NCBI RefSeq assembly: GCF_000227745.2
Contig: NC_018012.1
Coordinates: forward strand, 4,940,501-5,004,500
Length of the DNA stretch: 64,000 nucleotides
Source of the DNA: Thiocystis violascens DSM 198
GTDB taxonomy: Bacteria; Pseudomonadota; Gammaproteobacteria; Chromatiales; Chromatiaceae
Reading direction: 5' to 3'
Part shown: piece by piece, positions 57,891 through 64,000 of the stretch
Numbering within the stretch: position 1 is the stretch's first letter
How the letters are laid out: each line of letters starts with the position of its first letter
Made by a program: the position numbers and the translations under genes
Notes under the pieces: model-generated
Told to the model about the DNA's origin: nothing
What the model saw: the letters and a program-made list of their open reading frames with translations, nothing else
The model's database searches: none

Positions 57891-58324
57891 TACGCGACCC
57901 CTCCATCATTCGGCGCCCACTCCACAGCAGCCAGCATTGCGCGAGCCAGGTTACGCGGCAGCGGCAACTCGGGACGAAGGTTTACGATATTGCGGGCGAT
58001 CCTGACAACGGCATCGCGCTCGTCATCTGTGAGCGGCTCAGCGTCCGGGTTGGGGGCAGGATCGGCGATCTCGACCGCGCGAGTGATGGACTCGATTAGC
58101 CCGCACGCCGATTGCAGCGTGTAGATGGCGCAGTGAATCGCGCTGGCATCGCTGGTCGGCTCCAGATTGGACGCGGCATTGATAAGCGTCTCAATCGCCG
58201 ATGCGGTCATGGCCGCAGCTTCATTGAGCGCGAAAGACGCCGGGATACCGGCATTGACGCTGAAAAAATTGGCGTCAATGCCAAGGACGGGGATTTCAGC
58301 AAAACGGGTGTTGGTGGTTTTCAC
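57890..58324 (-). CDS. protein of unknown function
   Basis: Encodes 144 residues from GTG 58324 (VKTTNTRFAEIPVLGID) with AAAGG upstream; the open frame continues to 58456 but that part runs through a structured non-coding region. Two alpha-helical blocks are visible (ALNEAAAMTASAIETLINAAS, AIHCAIYTLQSACGLIESITRA) and a final LPLPRNLARAMLAAVEW. The middle block resembles small proteins of DUF3077-like type, but I cannot assign it. Confidence 0.6.
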   Translation of the reverse strand: MKTTNTRFAEIPVLGIDANFFSVNAGIPASFALNEAAAMTASAIETLINAASNLEPTSDASAIHCAIYTLQSACGLIESITRAVEIADPAPNPDAEPLTDDERDAVVRIARNIVNLRPELPLPRNLARAMLAAVEWAPNDGGVA

Positions 58325-58446
58325 GATGTTGATACCTTTGTCTGAATGACTTGGTACCAACTGAGATAGGCGGGCGGATGGGCACAAAGACCCATGACGA
58401 CAGGCGAAACTATCCCCTGTGAGGGATGTTCGGATATACTGATCCT

Positions 58447-58583
58447 GCCGGTGCAAGCCGATTCCAGTCGGTAATTGCTTTGCCGCTAGGTGGTTTGAAC
58501 ACCTAGCGGACGGTCACACTCTAAACGCCTTTCGTCCTGCTTTGCAATGCCGTCTCGGGGGCGCGATCCCCGGACGGCTTTTT
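58447..58583 (+). ncRNA. candidate structured small RNA on the plus strand
   Basis: Ends at a strong intrinsic terminator: GCCGTC(T)CGGGG / CCCCG(G)ACGGC stem, then TTTTT at 58579-58583, with no plus-strand gene in front of it. Upstream lie a perfect 10-bp hairpin, CCGCTAGGTG/CACCTAGCGG (58483-58509), a bulged hairpin around GCCGATTCCAGTCGG (58452-58478), and a TATACT box at 58435-58440 that would start it near 58447. No good -35 is seen. The RNA would be about 137 nt and antisense to the leader of the operon starting at 58324. Confidence 0.5.
58549..58583 (+). terminator. plus-strand intrinsic terminator
   Basis: An 11-bp stem with one bulged base, GCGCGA-type loop, followed by TTTTT. It is the 3' end of the proposed small RNA. 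Confidence 0.75.
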
Positions 58584-58652
58584 CGTTTGCGGTCCAGCGC
58601 CGGACGGCTTTCGCCTGACGCTGGTCGCGGATCTGTCTGGATCTGGTGGACA

Positions 58653-58874
58653 TTACGCGGCCACCTGACCATTGATCGACTCGCCAGATAGCACGCGATC
58701 TGGGCCATCGGCGGGCCAGAGTAGGCGGCCATTCGGGGATTTCTGTGGGCGGACGCCGTAATAACTTCCTGTGCGGCAGAGGCGGACTCGAACACTTTGC
58801 GCCTTGACGCCAAGGCGGGTAGCAAAGGCGTCAGTGACGAGCGGCGGGGTGGTCTTTGGTGTGGCCTGGAACAT
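58653..58874 (-). CDS. excisionase-like helix-turn-helix protein
   Basis: Encodes 73 residues with GGAGAG before the ATG. The helix-turn-helix DAFATRLGVKAQSVRVRLCRTG and wing GVRPQKSPNGRLLWPAD are of the small AlpA/excisionase type. Such proteins direct excision or switch on the operon of integrated elements. It is the first gene after a 75-base gap, so it may be the start of the early unit that runs leftward. The gap to the next gene (58457-58652) holds the small RNA candidate. Confidence 0.7.
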   Translation of the reverse strand: MFQATPKTTPPLVTDAFATRLGVKAQSVRVRLCRTGSYYGVRPQKSPNGRLLWPADGPDRVLSGESINGQVAA

Positions 58875-58948
58875 TCATGCTCTCCATCGGTTGATGATGG
58901 AAAGCAATGTATTCGTTCGTGTTATCGGAAGTCATGGTAATGCCAAAT

Positions 58949-59678
58949 TTACCATTTTGCCGGCGTCTTCTTTAAGGCCGCGCTGATTTTCTTCCGTAGA
59001 TCGCTGTCGCTCCTGGTGGTGTACCCGTGTTTTCGCAGATGGCCCACAATACCAGTATCTCCGGTCGCGATGCTCGTTCCGGTTAAAGGCTCGCGGTCCG
59101 ACCCTTTCAGCGTTTCCGGCAGGCAGTCCGCCAGTGCCCGCGCCAACGCACCAATAACCTCCAAATAACCCGCCTTGCTCCTGTCTGTAATTTCCCGGTC
59201 CTGGCCTGGCTGGTCGTCGTCGCCTGCGTTCGCCGTCGTTTCACCCTCGCGCGTTATCGGCAGGCCCTTTAACCAGATCGGCGCAATATTAAAATCCCGC
59301 ATTGCGGCGAGATAGGAGCCCGGTTGATTGCTGTCGCCCGCGATCCCTCGCAGCTTCCCGATTAGCATCTCGGCCTGATGACGAATGCGAGCCTCCTTCC
59401 CGGAGTCCAGGCTCCAACAAGGCGTTGTTCGGTCAGGGTCGATGTCCAGGGCCAGCCAGCCAGCCAGCTTGTTCCGCCGTCCATTGCTTAAGCCTGAGCC
59501 AAACTTCCATTGGTGGCGGCGCTCGATCACCGTCCATAAGCCTCGCGACAACTGCCGGGATTTCATGGGGTAGCGTAGGCTCCATGACGCGCGGCGGAGG
59601 ATCGGGTCGGTATGCGCCAAGTCCGTAGAGCGCGTCCCGAAGCGGATCGCCTGAACTGCTAAAATTCCTATCAGCCAT
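58949..59678 (-). pseudogene. frameshifted gene of unknown function with (CCAG)4 tract
   Basis: The gene starts at ATG 59678 (GGAG nine bases upstream) and reads MADRNFSSSGDPLRDALYGLG... to AEQAGWLA, then falls out of frame and stops at 59433. The continuation LDIDPDRTTPCWSLDSGKEAR... to KKTPAKW runs in the next frame to 58949. The break is exactly at four CCAG units (59452-59467); removing one 4-base unit restores a single protein of about 240 residues. The family is unknown. The tract may be a slip-prone phase switch or simply a mutation. Confidence 0.7.
59452..59467. repeat. tetranucleotide tract (CCAG)4
   Basis: Four uninterrupted CCAG units at the exact point where the reading frame changes. 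Tetranucleotide tracts in coding sequence are classical sites of slippage. Confidence 0.9.
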
Positions 59679-59759
59679 TTCTGTATCTCCGTGATAGATC
59701 GGTTGTGGTCAGGGCCTCGAAACGGGTGGTGCCGTCTCGGGGCCTGTTGTTGTCTGGGT

Positions 59760-60023
59760 TCAGTGGTCGCGGTAGACCTCGCGCCGGTGGCCGACCTTGA
59801 CGACGAGGATCAGCAGGCGCTCATCCTGAATCTGGTAGACGGCTCGGTAGTCGCCGCCCCGCACGCGATACAGACCGTCTTCGCCGGACAGCTTGACCAC
59901 GCCAGCGGGGCGGGGATCGCGGGTCAGTTGTTCGATGACGGCACCAAGACGCTGTTGAACAGGTCGCGGCAGCTTGTCGAACTGGCGCTTGGATGCCTTG
60001 GTGAAGGTGACGCTATAGGCCAT
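59760..60023 (-). CDS. RelE/ParE-family toxin
   Basis: Encodes 87 residues with the RelE fold: YSVTFTKASKRQFDKLPRPVQQRL, then LSGEDGLYRVRGGDYRAVYQI and a final VVKVGHRREVYR strand. The GDYRAVY and HRREVY motifs carry the basic and aromatic residues typical of mRNA interferases. It overlaps the antitoxin gene by 11 bases, toxin second, as is usual. It would help keep the element in the host population. Confidence 0.92.
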   Translation of the reverse strand: MAYSVTFTKASKRQFDKLPRPVQQRLGAVIEQLTRDPRPAGVVKLSGEDGLYRVRGGDYRAVYQIQDERLLILVVKVGHRREVYRDH

Positions 60024-60219
60024 GTTCGGCTTTCACGTCTTCCCACGGAATCAGGTCTTCATCGCCGCGCGCGATCTGCGCCAGCGCCGCGCGGGCGTCC
60101 TCCAGGTCTTCCGTGTCCTCCAAATACTCCATCAGCGCCGCGTACTCGGCGAAGGGCAGCAGAACCGATGTCGGTTTGCCGTCCGGGTCGGTGAGAAATT
60201 GCGGGTGTAACTCTGGCAT
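60013..60219 (-). CDS. antitoxin of the RelE-type pair
   Basis: Encodes 68 residues. The start MPELHPQFLTDPDGKPTSVLLPFAEYAALME is typical of small Phd/YefM-like antitoxins, followed by an acidic helical tail (EDTEDLEDARAALAQIARGDEDL) that would wrap the toxin. It precedes and overlaps the toxin gene. Confidence 0.85.
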   Translation of the reverse strand: MPELHPQFLTDPDGKPTSVLLPFAEYAALMEYLEDTEDLEDARAALAQIARGDEDLIPWEDVKAEHGL

Positions 60220-60350
60220 GTCGGCGACTCCGGCTAAGGGTTTAGATCAACTTCGCGACTTTCATCAGGGCGAATTTCAGGGTATCGAAAGTGATGGCGG
60301 TCATGGTCTGCGCCTCGGTGCTGGTGTGATCTACAGTCTATGACAGTGCT

Positions 60351-61679
60351 CTACTTCACGCGCCGGATCGGTTGACCGGCTTGCGCTTCCAGTGGCTGAT
60401 AGATCCCTGCCTGCTCCAGAATCCAGCCCTCCAACTTGGTGTGCCACTGGCGCAGTAGATCCAGCGGGCGGCGACGGTAATGCTTCTCGGCGGTGGCGCT
60501 GGGTTTGTGGCCCTGGATCTGCGCCACGATCCCGACCGGCATCTCGACCCACTCGGACAGCGTACCGAATGAGCGACGAAGGCCGTGCAGGGTGAGCGGC
60601 GGGAGGGCGGCGGTTGCCAATGCGCGGTTGTGCGGGATACGTGGCTCTTGCAGGTGTCCGGCGGCGGCGGATGGGCTACTGAAGACCCATTCATTTCGGC
60701 GGGGTAGACCGGCCAGTAGGGACGCGACATAGGGCGTCATCGGAATGGTTCGCTCGCCGTCTACCTTGTCTCGAATGGTCAGACTGCCCCACTGAAAATC
60801 GACGTTGGCCCACGTCAAGGTGGTGATCTCGTTGCGGCGCGCGCCCGTCAGCAGCAGCGTTTGCAGATAGGCCGAGATGACGGGGTTGCCGACTTGGCGA
60901 ACGGCCGCGAACCATGCGCGTAACTGCTCTTTCTGGAGCACGTCATCCTTGGCGCTCTTGCTGGGCAGTGCGTCGCGCACCGAGCGCCCGGCGAAGGCGT
61001 CAGGATGGATCATGCCACGGTACTCTGACCGCTCCTCGCACCAGACCGCGAAGGTCTTGAAGAGGCCGAAGGCAAGGAGAGCTTGGGTTGATCGAGTCGC
61101 CGATTCCGCGATCAGCCAGGCGGTTATCTGCTCGGGCGTGATCTCGGCGAAGCGTCGCGCCAGCAGCGGCGCCAGCGGTCCCGGTACGCTCAGGCCAGCC
61201 CCGCGTTTCTTCGGTTCGCCTCCCGGTTGTGCCAGATTCAGGTGGTCGCGGTAATGGCGCTCTCCCCAATGGGGGCGGCGGTCTTCGATGTAGACCTTCC
61301 AGCCATCGGCGACGAGGAGCGCCTGTCTGATCGCGGTGCTCTCCTCGGCTTGCGCCTGTCGCATGGTCTCCGCCTTCTTTGTCGCGACTGCGGCTATCTG
61401 GTCGGCCTTCTGATCGCGCGGGTCAATGCCTTGGTCAATCAGGGTTTGCAGTCGGCGTGCTTCGCTGCGCGCCTTATCGATGTCCAGCACGCGCACGTCG
61501 CCAATCGTGATCCGCATCCGTCGCCCTTCAAGGCGTCCCTCGAAAATAAATGCCTTGCTCCCGGCGGTGACGCGCACACCTAGCCCCGGAGCATCAACGT
61601 CCCATAGAAAAACCTGTGCGCCTTTTTTTGCAGACTCAATCTCGCGGATTCGCCCAGCCGTCAATCGTGATGTTGCCAT
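60351..61679 (-). CDS. int: tyrosine recombinase / integrase
   Basis: Encodes 442 residues from ATG 61679 (a GTG at 61703 is an alternative). The arm-binding DUF4102-type N-terminus (APGLGVRVTAGSKAFIFEGR) is followed by the SAM-like core-binding domain and the catalytic domain. Active residues are Arg281 (TGARRNEITTL), His365-x-x-Arg368 (HGLRRSFG), His391 (GHKPSATAEKHY) and Tyr401. It lies beside the right attachment site with its 5' end facing it, as in P4-type integrases that use tRNA genes. It should catalyse integration and, with an excisionase, excision. Confidence 0.95.
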   Translation of the reverse strand: MATSRLTAGRIREIESAKKGAQVFLWDVDAPGLGVRVTAGSKAFIFEGRLEGRRMRITIGDVRVLDIDKARSEARRLQTLIDQGIDPRDQKADQIAAVATKKAETMRQAQAEESTAIRQALLVADGWKVYIEDRRPHWGERHYRDHLNLAQPGGEPKKRGAGLSVPGPLAPLLARRFAEITPEQITAWLIAESATRSTQALLAFGLFKTFAVWCEERSEYRGMIHPDAFAGRSVRDALPSKSAKDDVLQKEQLRAWFAAVRQVGNPVISAYLQTLLLTGARRNEITTLTWANVDFQWGSLTIRDKVDGERTIPMTPYVASLLAGLPRRNEWVFSSPSAAAGHLQEPRIPHNRALATAALPPLTLHGLRRSFGTLSEWVEMPVGIVAQIQGHKPSATAEKHYRRRPLDLLRQWHTKLEGWILEQAGIYQPLEAQAGQPIRRVK

Positions 61680-61693
61680 ACCCGAAGGTCGCC

Positions 61694-61713
61694 ATGTAGC
61701 CACTATGTAGCCA
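61694..61713. repeat. paired ATGTAGCCA sites near attR
   Basis: Same 20 bases as 49481-49500, in the same orientation. A further single inverted ATGTAGCC copy is at 61758-61765. They lie between the integrase start and the attachment site, where arm-type sites are expected. Confidence 0.65.
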
Positions 61714-61838
61714 GATTATGCAACGCAGGCTAACGTCAATCAACCTTCGGGTGATTCGGCTACATTGGCAAAATGTTGATTTTAATGATTTTCGCCATTT
61801 CGTGAAACACCGATAAACGTCAATAAACGCGCTGTTTT

Positions 61839-61891
<53 letters not shown>

Positions 61892-62613
61892 TAAAAAGGG
61901 CTTACGGTTTATTGCCGTAGGCCATTTTTATTTGCCTCAGCGCCATATAAGCACTGGTGTAAGCAAATTTTAGAAACACTTAGCTCGCGTCCGTTAGCAA
62001 CTTTACTATTCGGCCAGATTCGTATCGAGCCCCGCAGGTCTTGCTCACGCAGGCGGTGCAAGACGGTCAGGGTGTGCTCGGTGTTGGCGCGCTGGAAGTC
62101 CCAGATCGCCACCTGCCCCGCGTTTTAGAGATAGACCCCATAGAAACCCACGCCGTTTCACGACTGACTTGGCGTTGAAAGCGGGTTTTGATTCAGGCGG
62201 CCAAGCGCTTGAGGGTCCAACGGGACGGTGCAATGTGCTGCGTAAGCGCTTCACTCGGCACGATCCGCCCCGTCTGGGGATCGCGCTGCACGGAGGGGGC
62301 GGCGGAGGCGACACTGTCACGAATCAGGTCGTCCAGTGTCCACTCCGTCACCGCGTCAAAAAAGGTGGAACCCCACTCGTGTGCTCGAATACCAACGCTT
62401 GTGGACCGGCCTCATTGTTAACGATGCGCCCAACGGATCAGTGTTTGCAGGTCGACTCCCTTCGACTTCGCTCAGGACAGGCTTGTCGAATGGGATGACC
62501 GGAAAATCGCGCTCCGGGGCCAATATTGCATCCGCTCAGGACAGACCCTTCGATGGGCTTTTGGCTCATCGCGAATAGATGCAACCTGAGTATGAAATTT
62601 ACGAACAATCATC
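61892..62613. other. degenerate left end of a second element, otherwise no clear gene
   Basis: Begins with a terminator (GGCTTACGG/CCGTAGGCC then ATTTTTATTT, 61899-61930) and the string GCAAATTTTAGAAA (about 61963), both mirrored at the corresponding places after attL. A minus-strand frame ending at 62193 spells WTLDDLIRDSVASAAPSVQ and PSRWTLKRLAA, which looks like the tail of a lost gene. CCCTTCGACTTCGCTCAGGA near 62458 is a fragment of the repeat seen at 46.1 kb. No intact gene is convincing. Confidence 0.55.
61899..61930 (+). terminator. intrinsic terminator past attR
   Basis: GGCTTACGG pairs with CCGTAGGCC (one G-T wobble) around TTTATTG, followed by ATTTTTATTT. It matches the position of the terminator after attL. 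Confidence 0.75.
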
Positions 62614-64000
62614 TTAAATCCCCACTTTCAGCTTCTGACCAGCTTGAATGTTGTTGTCGTTCGAACTCATTTTGTTGAGGCGGCGCAGTTCGGCGACAGA
62701 CAGGCCGTTCAGCAGTGCCACCCGGTAGAGAGTTTCCTGCGGTTTCACGACGTGATAGCGGACCTTGTTGGCTGCACGCGTCTCTGGCGTTGGTTTTGGC
62801 TTATTCGCGGCTGTCCGTGTATCTGGTTTCGGCTTGTTGGCCGCGACCCGAGGTTCTGGCGCCGGTTTCTTCCCACTTGACGCCGTACGTATCGCTGGCG
62901 TCGGTCTCGCTGTGGAGGGAGATGTTTTGGCCATCGCAACGGCGGTTTGAGATTTTTCCTGCTTCGGCGCCACCTTAGGCTCGCGCGCCAGCATGATGGG
63001 AACCGAAACAGGCGGAGGCTGGCTTGCAACGCGCTTCATGGAGCCTTGCGGTAGCCAGACGGTGCTGCCGGCTGGCAGGGAGGCTCTTCCATCGCGGACC
63101 GCGCCACGCCAATGCAGGTTCAGATCCGCAAGGCGGCTGGCGGACGCCCCGTAGTGCCGCGCCACATGCTCGGCTGGCATGCTGTGATGCAGAACCAGAC
63201 GGTCATAGGCCCAAGGCGCTTCATAGTTCACGCCTTCGGGGAAGTAACGTTTGGCGTTACTGGCCACTTCGCGGGCGGCGATGAACTCGGCATAGTAGTT
63301 CCGCGAGGCAAAGCCGAATGCTTTGCCGTCATAGTGTTCGACAATGCGACCGATATCGTTGCCGTGTTGCGACCTGGCCTTCGCCATGCCGCCCTGGCCG
63401 TGATTGTAGGAGGTGATGGCGAGCGGCCAGCTACCCAGTCTGCGATGCGCCTGCGACAGATAACGCGCGGCGCCGTCAGCGGACAGGATGGGGTCGTAGC
63501 GCTCGTCGACGTGATCGTTGACCGTCATGAAGCTGCGCCCGGTGGCGGGCATGAACTGCCACACGCCGCAAGCGCCCGCGCTGGATTTGGCATTGGTTTG
63601 ATAGGAGGATTCCACATGCGGGATATAGGCCAGATCCTCGGGCAGGCCGTGGCTTTTCATGATCTCGCGAAAGGCGGGTTCGTAACGGCCGCTGATCTCG
63701 ACGCTCCGCCGAAAACGCTCGCGCAGACCGCGCTGGGCGCGCAGCCGATCCGAGGCTCCGTAGAGCGCGGCAACACCGCCGTCCTTCTCGAATTTGGCGA
63801 GCAATTCCTTGTCGCCAGGAGTCAGGGTTTGGCCCGTGCGGATCCGTTCCTCAAGCATCTTGAGCCGGCTGGCGTGATAGCCTGTGCGCGAATCCAGCCA
63901 GGCTTTTTGGGAGGCGCTGTAACCCGCCTGGATCGGTCCGGGGATCCTGCTGACTTCGTAGATCACGCCCAGGTGTTCGTCATCGTGGATCGCGACCTCG
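62614..64000 (-). CDS. lytic transglycosylase with LysM domain (partial)
   Basis: The gene runs off the right edge; 462 codons are visible and the start lies beyond 64000. The transglycosylase domain has the catalytic Glu in IPHVESSYQTNAKSSAGACGV-like sequence and the WQFMPATG and TSYNHGQGGM motifs of the MltD/SLT family. A basic Ala/Pro/Lys linker with KPKPDTRTAANKPKP-type repeats separates it from one C-terminal LysM domain (YHVVKPQETLYRVALLNGLS, ending IQAGQKLKVGI). It cleaves peptidoglycan in the periplasm; the signal peptide is expected outside the window. Confidence 0.9.
   Translation of the reverse strand, partial: EVAIHDDEHLGVIYEVSRIPGPIQAGYSASQKAWLDSRTGYHASRLKMLEERIRTGQTLTPGDKELLAKFEKDGGVAALYGASDRLRAQRGLRERFRRSVEISGRYEPAFREIMKSHGLPEDLAYIPHVESSYQTNAKSSAGACGVWQFMPATGRSFMTVNDHVDERYDPILSADGAARYLSQAHRRLGSWPLAITSYNHGQGGMAKARSQHGNDIGRIVEHYDGKAFGFASRNYYAEFIAAREVASNAKRYFPEGVNYEAPWAYDRLVLHHSMPAEHVARHYGASASRLADLNLHWRGAVRDGRASLPAGSTVWLPQGSMKRVASQPPPVSVPIMLAREPKVAPKQEKSQTAVAMAKTSPSTARPTPAIRTASSGKKPAPEPRVAANKPKPDTRTAANKPKPTPETRAANKVRYHVVKPQETLYRVALLNGLSVAELRRLNKMSSNDNNIQAGQKLKVGI

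Noticed and set aside
58949..59620. 223-codon frame as a separate intact gene
   Set aside because: Its first 60 codons look like the shadow of the better front frame starting at 59678; the two halves join at the CCAG tract.

Overview
The window is GC-rich and reads as a gammaproteobacterial chromosome, most likely from a purple sulfur bacterium (Chromatiaceae). The lineage call rests on three things: a secreted Gly/Tyr-rich sulfur globule protein (20488-20829), a peroxiredoxin-glutaredoxin fusion next to a glutathione reductase-like enzyme that lacks the NADPH-binding arginines (19984-17601, matching the glutathione amide system known from Chromatium), and a DsrC-family protein without its redox cysteines (3565-3221). 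The core genes and their order (cspD/clpS/clpA, recN-nadK, hrcA-grpE-dnaK-dnaJ-dapB, tamA-tamB) fit the same group.

Layout. 1-4.8 kb: methyltransferase, parC, DsrC-like protein and queG. 4.9-12.1 kb: a decayed accessory stretch, with an IS5-type element whose right end was hit by an IS1182-type element, then three gene remnants (NuoL/MrpD-like antiporter, cytochrome b561, SNF2 helicase). 12.2-22.3 kb: icd, cspD, clpS-clpA, glutathione amide reductase and peroxidase, sulfur globule protein, glucokinase and a small metal-binding protein. 22.3-30.1 kb: a tightly packed envelope operon (tamA, tamB, lpxL-type acyltransferase, YbhN-type membrane protein). 30.2-39.7 kb: polyphosphate:AMP phosphotransferase, Lrp regulator divergent from leuA, STAS and HD-GYP signalling proteins, recN and nadK, with several copies of short dispersed repeats in the gaps. 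39.8-46.1 kb: the heat-shock cluster under a CIRCE operator, then dapB. 46.3-49.3 kb: DUF3775 protein, M48 lipoprotein protease and a diheme cytochrome c lipoprotein.

49.37-61.89 kb is an integrated mobile element of about 12.5 kb in the initiator tRNA gene, bounded by exact 53-bp direct repeats. Nearly all its genes run on the minus strand: tyrosine integrase, a type II toxin-antitoxin pair, a frameshifted gene with a (CCAG)4 tract, an excisionase-like protein, a ParB-domain protein, a primase, a helicase, a DUF5681 protein (related to small-terminase neighbours) and a PIN plus XRE-ImmA/IrrE pair at the far end. It carries no capsid, tail or conjugation genes, so it looks like a phage satellite or small replicating island. 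A plus-strand non-coding RNA with a strong terminator is predicted inside it. Just beyond its right end lies what looks like the eroded left end of a second element of the same kind. The window closes inside a lytic transglycosylase gene with a LysM domain.
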